From assembly GCA_036558545.1 (NCBI GenBank), contig DATBFJ010000029.1, positions 15,831-79,830 on the forward strand: DNA of 64,000 bases. The letters run 5' to 3'. The stretch comes from JALYGJ01 sp036558545 (GTDB lineage Bacteria > Chloroflexota > Limnocylindria > Limnocylindrales > CSP1-4). The notes beneath the pieces were generated by a model. The model was not told the origin of the DNA, made no database searches, and was given only the letters and a program-made list of their open reading frames with translations. This document shows, piece by piece, positions 1-7,369 of this stretch. A program made the translations under genes and the position numbers. How positions within the stretch are numbered: the stretch's first letter is position 1; each line of letters begins with the position of its first letter.

Positions 1-1008
1 GTCCAGAACTTCAGCCAGCCGGTCCAGAACTTCTATCAGCAGATCGCCGCCAACAGGCGTCAGTCGATCTTCCTGGTGATCATCCTGACCTCATTGCTGG
101 CCGTGTTTGGCTTCGTCATCGGCTTCGCGCTGAGCGGCTACTGGCAGGGCGGGATCGTGGCTCTGGTGATCGCCATCTTGATCTCGCTGGGTCTGTCCAG
201 CCTGTCCTATTACTCGGGCGATTCGCTTGTCCTGTCGGTATCCGGTGCCCGCGAGGTCAACGAGCAGATGGCGCCGCAGCTGATGAACGTCGTCCAGGAG
301 CTGGCCATTGCGGCCAACATCCCAATGCCCAAGGTCTACATCATCAATGACACCGCGCCCAACGCCTTCGCCACGGGACGTGATCCACAGCATGCCAGCG
401 TGGCGATCACGGAGGGCCTGCTCCAGAAGCTCGACCGCGAAGAGCTGCAGGGAGTCATTGGCCACGAGCTCTCCCATGTTCGCAACTACGACACGCGCTT
501 CGAGTTGCTCGTGGCAACCTTGGTCGGCTCGATCGCGCTGCTCGCTGACTTCTTCCTGCGCTTCACCTTCTGGGGCGGCGTCACCGGCGGCCGGCGCGGT
601 CGTAGCTCCAGCAGCAACGAGGGCGGTGGCGCGCTTGTCCTGATCATGTTCGTGGTCGGGATTGTCCTGGCCATCATCGCGCCGATCATCGGCGCGTTCG
701 TCCAGATGGCCGTCAGCCGCCAACGCGAGTACCTGGCCGACGCTTCCAGCGTCGAGCTGACGCGCAATCCGTACGGACTCGAACGCGCCCTCGCCAAGAT
801 CGCGTCCGACAAGGAAGTGCTCGAGGTCGCCAACCGCGCCACGCAGCACCTGTACTTCGTCAACCCCATCAAGAAGTGGGAAGCGCGCTCGTCGGGCCTC
901 ATGCAGACCCACCCACCGATCGTCGATCGGATCAACCGGCTGCGCGCTCTGACCGGCGAAGGACCCATGGATCCCCAGGCCACTGCCGCGCTCGCAGGCC
1001 TCGACTGA
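1..1008 (+). CDS. htpX: Membrane zinc metalloprotease HtpX (5' end outside window)
   Basis: M48-family HtpX protease, a membrane-embedded quality-control enzyme that cleaves misfolded membrane proteins at the cytosolic face. The frame is open back to base 1. The residues read there (NFYQQIAANRRQS) match the usual HtpX N-terminus, so a GTG at 76 is internal and the true start lies upstream of the window. Two N-terminal hydrophobic segments precede the zinc motif HELSH (His codon near 463), followed by a Gly/Arg/Ser-rich loop, another hydrophobic stretch and the third-ligand motif REYLADA. About 335 residues are visible, near family length. The first 12 bases recur at 22-33, giving VQNF twice. 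The gene is followed directly by the tRNA cluster. Confidence 0.93.
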   Translation, partial: VQNFSQPVQNFYQQIAANRRQSIFLVIILTSLLAVFGFVIGFALSGYWQGGIVALVIAILISLGLSSLSYYSGDSLVLSVSGAREVNEQMAPQLMNVVQELAIAANIPMPKVYIINDTAPNAFATGRDPQHASVAITEGLLQKLDREELQGVIGHELSHVRNYDTRFELLVATLVGSIALLADFFLRFTFWGGVTGGRRGRSSSSNEGGGALVLIMFVVGIVLAIIAPIIGAFVQMAVSRQREYLADASSVELTRNPYGLERALAKIASDKEVLEVANRATQHLYFVNPIKKWEARSSGLMQTHPPIVDRINRLRALTGEGPMDPQATAALAGLD

Positions 1009-1057
1009 CTGTGGTTCAATACCGCTGGTCGTTGCCGCGGCCGAACGGTCTGGACGC

Positions 1058-1133
1058 GCCGAGATAGCTCAGTTGGTAGAGCACGTGACTGAAAATCACG
1101 GTGTCGCCAGTTCGATTCTGGCTCTCGGCACCA
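1058..1133 (+). tRNA. tRNA-Phe (GAA)
   Basis: Cloverleaf of 76 nt including an encoded CCA. Acceptor GCCGAGA pairs with TCTCGGC, the D-arm starts TAGCTCAGTTGG, the anticodon loop is CTGAAAA with anticodon GAA, and the T-loop TTCGATT is present. First of four closely spaced tRNA genes. Confidence 0.95.
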
Positions 1134-1160
1134 CCACAACCGTCCGCGTGGCGGACACGA

Positions 1161-1236
1161 GCGGGAGTGGCTCAGCTGGTAGAGCGTCACCTTGCCAAGG
1201 TGAAGGTCGCGGGTTCGAACCCCGTCTCCCGCTCCA
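1161..1236 (+). tRNA. tRNA-Gly (GCC)
   Basis: 76 nt with encoded CCA. Acceptor GCGGGAG pairs with CTCCCGC, discriminator T. Anticodon stem CACCT/AGGTG encloses a loop with anticodon GCC. The T-arm GCGGG-TTCGAAC-CCCGT is canonical. Confidence 0.95.
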
Positions 1237-1268
1237 CTTTCCACCGTGTTTCACTTGACGAAGCCCGC

Positions 1269-1342
1269 TGGCCCTTCGTCTAGCGGTAGGACAGCGGACT
1301 TTGGATCCGTTAACCCTGGTTCGAATCCAGGAGGGCCAGCCA
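1269..1342 (+). tRNA. tRNA-Gln (TTG)
   Basis: 74 nt with encoded CCA. Acceptor TGGCCCT pairs with AGGGCCA; the U1-A72 pair is typical of bacterial tRNA-Gln. Anticodon loop CTTTGGA gives anticodon TTG. T-arm CCTGG-TTCGAAT-CCAGG. Confidence 0.94.
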
Positions 1343-1381
1343 AAACGTAGGGCGCCGACAGTCAGCTCGGAGCCGATTCGG

Positions 1382-1457
1382 GGCGACGTACCCAAGTGGC
1401 TAAGGGGGAGGTCTGCAAAACCTCTATTCACCGGTTCGAATCCGGTCGTCGCCTCCA
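1382..1457 (+). tRNA. tRNA-Cys (GCA)
   Basis: 76 nt with encoded CCA. Acceptor GGCGACG pairs with CGTCGCC. Anticodon stem GAGGT/ACCTC encloses CTGCAAA, anticodon GCA. T-arm ACCGG-TTCGAAT-CCGGT. Last member of the Phe-Gly-Gln-Cys cluster. Confidence 0.94.
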
Positions 1458-1478
1458 ATTTCACGCACAGTCGCAATG

Positions 1479-1576
1479 AAAACCGGCCCTCGATCGGTCG
1501 CCCCGCGATCAGGCGACGTACCCCTTCGACCGCGCGCGTCAGTAGGGTGGCTAAAGATCCCAGCGTGGCCGGTTTT
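1479..1576. repeat. 10-bp perfect inverted repeat in the tRNA-Cys / protease gap
   Basis: AAAACCGGCC at 1479-1488 and GGCCGGTTTT at 1567-1576 are exact reverse complements separated by 78 nt. The right arm ends in four Ts. It lies in the roughly 180-bp gap downstream of the tRNA cluster. It could close a long stem as a terminator or frame a structured leader. No gene is seen in this gap. Confidence 0.4.
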
Positions 1577-1640
1577 CTGTCCGGACTAGTACAAACGCGA
1601 CCGCAGCGAGAGGACTCAAGCGAAGGTAACGTCGTTCGCC

Positions 1641-2408
1641 GTGAAGAGGTTTTGGGCCGTGCTCATCCCGAGCGTCATGCTGGCCGTCGTTGCGCTGAGT
1701 CTGTTCAGGGCAGATGCGTCCGGAAGCCCACGACGCGTGACGCCGGTCTATGACCCACCTGTCCTCGCCGGCCAGCTCGCCTCGACCAGTTGGCCGTGGT
1801 GGTGCTCGGGAGGTGTCTACGGGCGGCACGGCGACGAGATCGTTTTGACCTCGAGCGGGCATTGCGCCCAGGAAGGCCAGACGCTCTACGCCGCCGATGG
1901 CAGTGTCAGCGGCGTGGCAGGTCCCATCTCTTACTCAGCGACCTGCGCGCACCCCGGTTACCGATGCACGGCGTCGGACATGAACTACCTGGTGGTGGCG
2001 CCCGATCGCATTCCCTGGGGTCATCTCAACGAGATCGATATGGGCGTCGGCGGCTACCGGGTCATCGCGGCCGGGACGCAGCCGCTGGAGTGCCGCGACG
2101 TTCACATTGGCGACGAGGTTGAGTTCGACGGACGGGAGTTTTACCGATCCGGAAATGTGATCGCCCAACGCGAATACCGGCCACCGGTCAACCTCGATCC
2201 GATCTACTTCCCATGTATCTCGATCGCGGACATCAGCGCTGCGACGGGTGATTCGGGCGGTGTGGTGATCGTGAACGGACAGCTGGCCGGCATCGCGTCC
2301 CGTCGCTTCGGAGATCTGCTTGGGTTCACGCCATTGGGCTCAGGCCTCGCCGAGCTGGGTGTGACGCTCTGCGACACCCCCAACTGCGGCCTCACGCCGC
2401 CCAGCTAG
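1641..2408 (+). CDS. Secreted trypsin-like (S1/PA clan) serine protease
   Basis: 255-residue exported protein starting at GTG, with GAAGGTAA as ribosome site about 9 nt upstream. Residues 1-27 form a signal peptide (KR, then a hydrophobic core, then ADA-SG). The triad reads as His74 in SSGHC, Asp113 in ASDMNYLVV and Ser205 in TGDSGG, the hallmark of chymotrypsin-fold proteases. Eight cysteines in the mature part suggest four disulfides, consistent with action outside the cell. No transmembrane anchor or PDZ domain is present, so it is not DegP-like. It sits alone between the tRNA cluster and a convergent lipoprotein gene, and a strong hairpin follows its stop. Substrate unknown. Confidence 0.8.
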   Translation: MKRFWAVLIPSVMLAVVALSLFRADASGSPRRVTPVYDPPVLAGQLASTSWPWWCSGGVYGRHGDEIVLTSSGHCAQEGQTLYAADGSVSGVAGPISYSATCAHPGYRCTASDMNYLVVAPDRIPWGHLNEIDMGVGGYRVIAAGTQPLECRDVHIGDEVEFDGREFYRSGNVIAQREYRPPVNLDPIYFPCISIADISAATGDSGGVVIVNGQLAGIASRRFGDLLGFTPLGSGLAELGVTLCDTPNCGLTPPS

Positions 2409-2416
2409 ATCCAAAG

Positions 2417-2450
2417 AAGGGCCGGGCCTCCAAATGGAGCCCCGGCCCTT
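2417..2450. terminator. Long hairpin, likely bidirectional terminator
   Basis: AAGGGCCGGG (2417-2426) pairs with CCCGGCCCTT (2441-2450). An inner CTCC/GGAG pairing closes a short AAAT loop. It lies between two convergent genes (protease ending 2408, lipoprotein ending 2480), where a shared bidirectional terminator is expected. The T-rich tail is short. Confidence 0.7.
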
Positions 2451-2479
2451 GTAGTCGCCCTTAGTTGGAGGTATCCGAC

Positions 2480-3187
2480 CTACTGGACGGCCGCCATGAT
2501 CAGCGCTGCGGCATTGGGGTTGTCTGTGCTGACGTCCCACAGGATGTCGCCCGACGGATACAGGTAGTCAATGCTGCCTGACCCGTCGTCAACGGTCGTG
2601 ACAGTCTTGCCGCCGACATTCGCCTGGGCGATCGTCGGCTGGGTCTCGTTGTCCGCCTCGAGTGCCGCGAGTTGCGGGAAGAGGTTGAGCAGGGTGGCCC
2701 CTGAGGCGCCCGGGGTATGGAACGCGGCAATCTGCTCGGCGTTGCTGTCGATCTCGACCTCGGCGTTGCCAAACGCAAGCGTGGTCGGGTCGATGCCACC
2801 GTTTTGCAGGACCGTGACCAGTTGCTGCATCTGTGCCTGGCTGTTCGGATCGGTCTGACTGAACGCACTGAAGAACTGGACGAAGTTCACGGTGGTCAAG
2901 TCTGTGACCGGCGCACCATTGATGGTTGTTGGGAACTTGGCCGCCAGGGCGGGGTCGGCGTTCGCGTCATAGCTCGGGATCGAGAAACTCGGGATCGAGA
3001 AGCTTGGCAGCGAGAAGCTTCCGAGCGAAAGAGACGGCAGGTTGATCGGGGGCAGCGTCGGGACGTTGACGGGTGGCAGCGTCGGGACGTTGATCGGTGG
3101 AACCGTCGGGGTTGTCGTTCCGCTGCACGCGGCGACGGCTAAGGCGCCGGCGATGAACACGCCGGACACGACGGGCAGTTTGCGCAT
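2480..3187 (-). CDS. Lipoprotein with Pro-rich and Ser/Phe-rich repeat linker, unknown function
   Basis: 235-residue predicted lipoprotein. The signal peptide ends in the lipobox LAVAAC with the acylated Cys at residue 21. AGAGGG lies 7 nt before the ATG. Residues 25-73 are low complexity: an 8-residue period of the VPTLPPVN type, then a 5-residue FSIPS period. This probably forms an extended spacer holding the C-terminal domain away from the membrane. Residues 75-235 look globular, with no family I recognise. The gene is monocistronic and convergent with the protease gene. Function unknown. Confidence 0.7.
   Translation of the reverse strand: MRKLPVVSGVFIAGALAVAACSGTTTPTVPPINVPTLPPVNVPTLPPINLPSLSLGSFSLPSFSIPSFSIPSYDANADPALAAKFPTTINGAPVTDLTTVNFVQFFSAFSQTDPNSQAQMQQLVTVLQNGGIDPTTLAFGNAEVEIDSNAEQIAAFHTPGASGATLLNLFPQLAALEADNETQPTIAQANVGGKTVTTVDDGSGSIDYLYPSGDILWDVSTDNPNAAALIMAAVQ
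3051..3110. repeat. 24-bp tandem repeat encoding the lipoprotein linker
   Basis: GGCAGCGTCGGGACGTTGA occurs at 3051-3069 and again at 3075-3093 (24-bp period), with a degenerate third copy near 3099. Directly upstream (about 2975-3020) is a second array with a 15-bp period. Both keep the reading frame, so copy-number change would lengthen or shorten the linker by whole 8- or 5-residue units. Confidence 0.75.
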
Positions 3188-3308
3188 GGAGAACCCTCTA
3201 TTAAGGATGCACGGCTTGGCCGAGCAATCTTGCCACGGCGTCAGAGACTGTGCCGCGAGCGTTAGACTCGGCCGCTGTTACAGGCACGTGCCGAATTCGC
3301 AGTCACGG

Positions 3309-3391
3309 GCCGAAGTGGCGGAATGGCAGACGCGGCGGACTTAAAATCCGCGGCCCGCAAGGGCGTGTGAGTTCGAATCTCACCTTCGGCA
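3309..3391 (+). tRNA. tRNA-Leu (TAA)
   Basis: 83-nt class II tRNA. Acceptor GCCGAAG pairs with CTTCGGC, the anticodon loop CTTAAAA gives TAA, a long variable arm follows, and the T-loop TTCGAAT is present. Bases after the discriminator A are CGA, so CCA is not encoded, unlike the four tRNAs upstream. A TAGACT -10-like box lies about 40 nt upstream. Confidence 0.94.
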
Positions 3392-3433
3392 CGACCATCG
3401 CCGTCGATGCGGCCACAGAGCCAAGGTGGACAC

Positions 3434-3523
3434 ATGGGCATTTTCGGACTCGTCGTCGTGATCGGGGGCATCGTCATGATCGCCGCGGCGATCGGATTCG
3501 TTATCTGGTACATCCGCAACTGA
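3434..3523 (+). CDS. Possible 29-residue single-span membrane miniprotein
   Basis: An ATG preceded by AAGGTGG opens a short frame encoding an almost wholly hydrophobic peptide (MGIFGLVVVIGGIVM at its start) ending WYIRN before TGA. The composition fits one transmembrane helix with a basic C-terminal tail. It lies downstream of tRNA-Leu and convergent with the CpaE-like gene. With so few residues, conservation in relatives would be needed to call it real. Confidence 0.4.
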   Translation: MGIFGLVVVIGGIVMIAAAIGFVIWYIRN

Positions 3524-3554
3524 CGCCGGCGACCGGCGCGCGAACTGGGCGGCG

Positions 3555-4814
3555 TTAGGAGCGCCGCAAAAACGAACCGAACAGGCTCTGCTTTCGCGCG
3601 GGCGTTGCGACGACGCGCTCTTCGAGCTTCGTTTCCGTGATCGTTTCGGCCATCTGCTTGATCGCCAGAGCGGCAGGCCCGCGGCGAACGAGGGTCACGA
3701 GCGGATGTCCTTCGTTGACGGCGCGCGCCATCGCTTCCCCCTCGTAGGGGACCGTGGCGCTCACCTTGATGCCCAGGTGCGATTCGATCTGGGCCGCGGT
3801 GATCATCGAGCGCGGGTAGATCTCGTTGAGCGCGAAGAAAGTCTTGTCGTTCATGCCGCCGAACTCGGACATCACCTGAAGCCAGGCGTGTACGAGGCGC
3901 AGCGATGGAATATCCGGCGCGATGGGCACGACGATGTGGTCGGCGCGGGCAAGGACGTAGAGCGAACGCATATCCGGCGTCGAGCCGACGTCGACGATCG
4001 TCGTCGCGTAGGTCGCCCGGAAAACGTCCACCAGGGATGCGAGCTGCTCACCGTTGAGGCCGGATCCTTCATCGGGCCGGTATGGGCCGCCGAAGACCAT
4101 CAGCCCACTCGAGTGCTGCTTACCGGACTCGTGGATCGTGTCAGGCGTCTGTGCGGCTCGGTCTTCGCCGGCCAGCTGAGCAGTCGAGACGCGGGCGTAG
4201 ATGTCGAGATGCGTGGAAATCTGGCCGTGGGCCATGTCCATGTCGGCGATCGACACGCTGGCCGGCGCGCTCTCGGCAAGGACGACGGCCGTGTTCACAG
4301 CCAGGGTCGTTGTGCCCGAGCCGCCCTTGGCCGCCGCGAAGACGATCACTCGCCCCGGTGCCGTCTGAGCGGGCCGCGGCGGGGCAGCGGATGAATCCTC
4401 CGAAGGTGACACCGGCTCCGGGGCGCGCAGCATGAGCGCTTCGGACATCGCCTCCAGCTCACGCTCGTCAATGGGCATCGCGACCACGTCGTCCGCGCCT
4501 GCCTCGAGGAGGTGCACGCGGGTATCGACGTCCTGGGTTTGGGCGACCGCGAGGATCGGAGGATGTCGGCTGCCTGTTTCGTCGGTGATCCGACGGCACA
4601 ACATGGCCAGGGTCGAGTCGTCCTGTGCGTCGAGGACGACCAGATGCTGCTCGTTGATCTGCGACAGCGCCGTATTCAGGTCATGGGTGACCATCACGGA
4701 GTGACCGTTGCGCTGCAGTGGCGCGACGATCGAGTCGACAGCCTGGCCGTCCGCTGACAGCACCAGCACTCGGTTCGACAGGGCAGGAACCTCCGGCCTG
4801 GTTTGTTTTTGCAA
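3555..4814 (-). CDS. CpaE/TadZ-like MinD-family ATPase with receiver-like domain
   Basis: 419-residue protein. Residues 15-130 resemble a response-regulator receiver (Asp62 in LVVLDAQ, ADDVVAMP later), as in CpaE/TadZ pilus-localisation proteins. After a Pro/Ser linker comes a ParA/MinD ATPase with deviant Walker A KGGSGTTT (residues 163-170) and a switch-like VDVGSTP. Such proteins place Tad/Flp secretion machinery at the cell pole or act in related positioning systems. No other tad/cpa gene is adjacent, so the partner is unknown. The start is uncertain: TTG at 4814 gives this length but has no clear ribosome site, and GTGs about 14-17 codons in are alternatives. Confidence 0.75.
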   Translation of the reverse strand: MQKQTRPEVPALSNRVLVLSADGQAVDSIVAPLQRNGHSVMVTHDLNTALSQINEQHLVVLDAQDDSTLAMLCRRITDETGSRHPPILAVAQTQDVDTRVHLLEAGADDVVAMPIDERELEAMSEALMLRAPEPVSPSEDSSAAPPRPAQTAPGRVIVFAAAKGGSGTTTLAVNTAVVLAESAPASVSIADMDMAHGQISTHLDIYARVSTAQLAGEDRAAQTPDTIHESGKQHSSGLMVFGGPYRPDEGSGLNGEQLASLVDVFRATYATTIVDVGSTPDMRSLYVLARADHIVVPIAPDIPSLRLVHAWLQVMSEFGGMNDKTFFALNEIYPRSMITAAQIESHLGIKVSATVPYEGEAMARAVNEGHPLVTLVRRGPAALAIKQMAETITETKLEERVVATPARKQSLFGSFLRRS

Positions 4815-4911
4815 TTCCGGTCAAGGCGACCGAACGCGCCCGAGTCTAGCCATTGGTGCCTGCTGTCAACCCCACCCAAGTGCACCATCGGGGAATAGGA
4901 CCTGTGGCGGC

Positions 4912-4917
4912 TATACT
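4912..4917 (+). promoter_or_regulatory. -10 element of the rpsF-ssb-rpsR operon
   Basis: TATACT with a predicted transcription start near 4924, giving a leader of about 70 nt before rpsF. CCGC (4938-4941) and GCGG (4964-4967) in the leader could pair, and S6:S18 leader motifs are known for this operon in other bacteria. The match here is only suggestive. Confidence 0.5.
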
Positions 4918-4992
4918 CGTGGCCAACCCTTTCAGCTCCGCCTCACTTCCAACGGACCAAAGAGCGGGGCACATCCCATGGGAAGGAGAACC

Positions 4993-5427
4993 ATGCGACG
5001 CTATGAGCTGATGCTCGTGTTGCGCCCGGACACGCCAGATGAGCAGGTCCAGGCGCTCCTCGACCGCGCGACGCGGTCAATTGCCGCGGCCGGTGGACAG
5101 ATCGTCAAGGTCAGTCCCTGGGGCCGCCGCCGGCTGGCATATCCGATCGGCCAGAACCGTGAGGGCTCCTATTTTCTGGTGCTGTTCGATGCTCCTCCGG
5201 AAGCCGTGCTTGAACTCGAGCGCGGCCTGAACATCACAGAAGAGGTTATGCGCCACCTCGTGACCCGCGTCGAGCGCCCCACTTCGCGCCGGCCGTCATC
5301 GGAGGCGGGTGACCTCGGCGACGAGGATCTGGGACCGCCTCCGGACGAGGAGTACGAGGTTCCCGACACGGAATTCATCGACGAGTCGGAGAGCGAGGCC
5401 GCTCCCGCCGCCGCCGATCGTCCATAG
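4993..5427 (+). CDS. rpsF: 30S ribosomal protein S6
   Basis: 144-residue S6, a component of the 30S platform that binds S18. The frame is open much further upstream, but GGAAGGAG just before this ATG and the family-typical MRRYELMLVLRP define the start. The ferredoxin-like core spans residues 1-100. It is followed by an acidic tail rich in Glu/Asp (about residues 105-144), longer than in most S6 proteins and in keeping with the acidic S6 tails modified in some bacteria. First gene of rpsF-ssb-rpsR. Confidence 0.95.
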   Translation: MRRYELMLVLRPDTPDEQVQALLDRATRSIAAAGGQIVKVSPWGRRRLAYPIGQNREGSYFLVLFDAPPEAVLELERGLNITEEVMRHLVTRVERPTSRRPSSEAGDLGDEDLGPPPDEEYEVPDTEFIDESESEAAPAAADRP

Positions 5428-5445
5428 GGCCAGGAGGTCATAGCA

Positions 5446-5895
5446 GTGTCGCTAAACAAATGCATGATCATCGGCAACCTGGGGCGCGATCCGGAGATGC
5501 GCTATACGCCGAGCGGCCAGGCAGTCACGCAGTTCACGGTCGCCGTGAACCGCAACTACAAGGATCAGCAGGGCGAGCGCCAGGAAGAGACAGAGTGGTT
5601 CCGCGTAGTGGCATGGGGCCAACAGGCGGAATTCGCTGCCGAGTACCTGCGCAAGGGCGCCAAGGTGTACGTCGAGGGCCGCATCCAGACCCGCCAGTGG
5701 GAGGGCCAGGACGGCCAGAAGCGTTACACCACGGAGCTGGTCGCCAATACGATCCAGAACCTCGAGCGTCGCCCGCGCGAAGACGGTGGCGACAGCTTCG
5801 GCGGCAGCCAGGAGCCTCGCGCTCAGCGCGCTCCGGCCGGCCAGAAGCCCCAGGCCGAGCAGCCTGAGCCGGACTACGACGACCTGCCCTTCTAG
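5446..5895 (+). CDS. ssb: Single-stranded DNA-binding protein
   Basis: 149-residue SSB starting at GTG, with AGGAGG 11 nt upstream. The OB-fold (residues 1-110) opens with NKCMIIGNLGRDPEMRY and contains EETEWFRVVAWG. A Gly/Gln/Pro-rich linker leads to the acidic tip DYDDLPF, which in the family recruits repair and replication partners such as PriA and RecG, both encoded in this window. Placement between rpsF and rpsR is the common bacterial order. Confidence 0.97.
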   Translation: MSLNKCMIIGNLGRDPEMRYTPSGQAVTQFTVAVNRNYKDQQGERQEETEWFRVVAWGQQAEFAAEYLRKGAKVYVEGRIQTRQWEGQDGQKRYTTELVANTIQNLERRPREDGGDSFGGSQEPRAQRAPAGQKPQAEQPEPDYDDLPF

Positions 5896-5927
5896 GCGCC
5901 CCGACTTTCAGAAAGGAATCCTGACAA

Positions 5928-6197
5928 ATGCCTCCCAGCCGAACGAGCAAGAAGCGCTCGGACGAGTATCGCGACCGACGCCGCCGCAAGGTGTGCGCCT
6001 TCTGTGCCGATAAAACGGTGCAGATCGACTACAAGGAGATCAACCGCCTGCGCCGCTACCTGAGCGAGCGGGCGAAGATCGAGCCGCGTCGCAAGACCGG
6101 CACCTGCGCTGAGCACCAGCGCCAGCTGGCCGTCGCGCTCAAGCGCGCGCGCCACGTTGCGCTGCTGCCCTACGCGCCGGAGCACCTTCGCGCCTGA
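5928..6197 (+). CDS. rpsR: 30S ribosomal protein S18 (zinc-ligand form)
   Basis: 89-residue S18 that pairs with S6 on the 30S platform. The core YKEINRLRRYLSERAKI and RRKTGTC is diagnostic. CAFC near residue 24 and CAEH near residue 64 give a possible four-ligand zinc site, as in the C+ form of S18. AGAAAGGA lies upstream of the ATG. A small hairpin encloses the stop codon. Confidence 0.96.
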   Translation: MPPSRTSKKRSDEYRDRRRRKVCAFCADKTVQIDYKEINRLRRYLSERAKIEPRRKTGTCAEHQRQLAVALKRARHVALLPYAPEHLRA

Positions 6198-6205
6198 TCG
6201 GCGCG
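6189..6205 (+). terminator. Small hairpin enclosing the rpsR stop codon
   Basis: CGCGCC (6189-6194) and GGCGCG (6200-6205) form a 6-bp stem whose 5-nt loop contains the TGA. No T-tract follows. It may be a weak terminator or a 3' stabiliser. Confidence 0.35.
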
Positions 6206-6243
6206 ATGACCTCTCAGCACACCGCGGACGACCGTAGGCGCTG

Positions 6244-7299
6244 ATGGAGCTGCTCGAGCTCGTTATCGCACTCGCGGTCATCCTGATCGCGGCCGAGCTC
6301 TTCACAAACGGCATCGAATGGTTCGGGCACAAGCTCAACCTGGCCGAGGGCGTCGTCGGCAGCGTCCTGGCAGCGGTTGGCACGGCCCTGCCGGAGACGA
6401 TGATCCCGCTCGTGGCGATCCTGTTCGCGGGCTCGCAAAGCGACGCGGCGCACGAGATAGGCGTCGGCGCCATCCTGGGTGCACCGTTCATGCTGTCGAC
6501 GCTGGCCATGTTCGTGACTGGCGTCGGGGTGATCGGCTACGCCCGGCGCCGCTCGACGGGACAGGAGATGAAGGTCGACACCCGCGTGCTTGGCCTGGAT
6601 ATCCGTTATTTCTTCGTCGCCTATGCGATCGCCGTGGGTGCCGCGTTCGTACCGGCGGACCTCTCGTTCCTGCGCTACGGGGCGGTCATCGTGCTCATCG
6701 CGATCTACGCCTGGTACGTCAAATCGCACTTCGAGTCCGACGTTACGGTGGATGCCACGGACCTCAATCCGCTGCGCTTCCACCGCATCGACCGGGCCGC
6801 ATTTCGCGACGACCCGACGACGCCGCGCCTGCGAGTGATCAACATCCAGGTCCTCGTGGCCCTCGCCTTGATCATCGGCGGCGCCAAGGTCTTTGTCGAC
6901 GCCATCGGGACCATCTCGACAGAGGCCGGGCTTGATCCTGCGCTCCTGGCGCTCATCATCGCGCCGATCGCGACGGAGCTGCCCGAGAAATTCAACAGCC
7001 TGATCTGGGTGCGCCAGAACAAGGACACGCTGGCCATGGGCAACATCACCGGAGCAATGGTCTTTCAGTCGGTCATACCCACATCAATCGGGATCCTGCT
7101 GGCGGCGAGCGCGTGGACCATCTCGCAGGAGACACTCCTGAGCTTCGCGTCGGCAGGCATCGCGTTCGCGTCGACGGCATTCATATTTGTGCCCATGGTG
7201 CGCAGGGGCTCATTGACCGGCAGGCACCTGTTGATCGGTGGCCTGTTCTATCTCGTTTACCTGGTCCTCGTGATAAGCCACTTGGCAGGTATGTGGTGA
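6244..7299 (+). CDS. Sodium/calcium exchanger family antiporter
   Basis: 351-residue membrane protein of the Ca2+/cation antiporter family. Two inverted alpha repeats are visible: GTALPETMIPLVA near residues 46-58 and APIATELPEKFNSL near 240-253. These supply the acidic cation-site residues. About ten hydrophobic segments span the protein, and the cytosolic loop in the middle holds mainly charged residues. The family exchanges Na+ or H+ for Ca2+ and similar ions; the ion here cannot be told from sequence. It follows rpsR by 46 nt and may be co-transcribed. Confidence 0.85.
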   Translation: MELLELVIALAVILIAAELFTNGIEWFGHKLNLAEGVVGSVLAAVGTALPETMIPLVAILFAGSQSDAAHEIGVGAILGAPFMLSTLAMFVTGVGVIGYARRRSTGQEMKVDTRVLGLDIRYFFVAYAIAVGAAFVPADLSFLRYGAVIVLIAIYAWYVKSHFESDVTVDATDLNPLRFHRIDRAAFRDDPTTPRLRVINIQVLVALALIIGGAKVFVDAIGTISTEAGLDPALLALIIAPIATELPEKFNSLIWVRQNKDTLAMGNITGAMVFQSVIPTSIGILLAASAWTISQETLLSFASAGIAFASTAFIFVPMVRRGSLTGRHLLIGGLFYLVYLVLVISHLAGMW

Positions 7300-7334
7300 T
7301 CGGTTTGCAACAAACAAACGTTAGTAAATGGCAC

Positions 7335-7362
7335 TTGGAGGCACTGATGCCAGACGTATACT
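7335..7362 (+). promoter_or_regulatory. ilvE promoter, predicted leaderless
   Basis: TTGGAG (7335-7340), 16-nt spacer, TATACT (7357-7362). The -10 ends 7 nt before the ilvE ATG at 7370, so the predicted transcript starts at or beside the start codon. No Shine-Dalgarno sequence precedes that ATG. Confidence 0.6.
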
Positions 7363-7369
7363 CGCGGTC

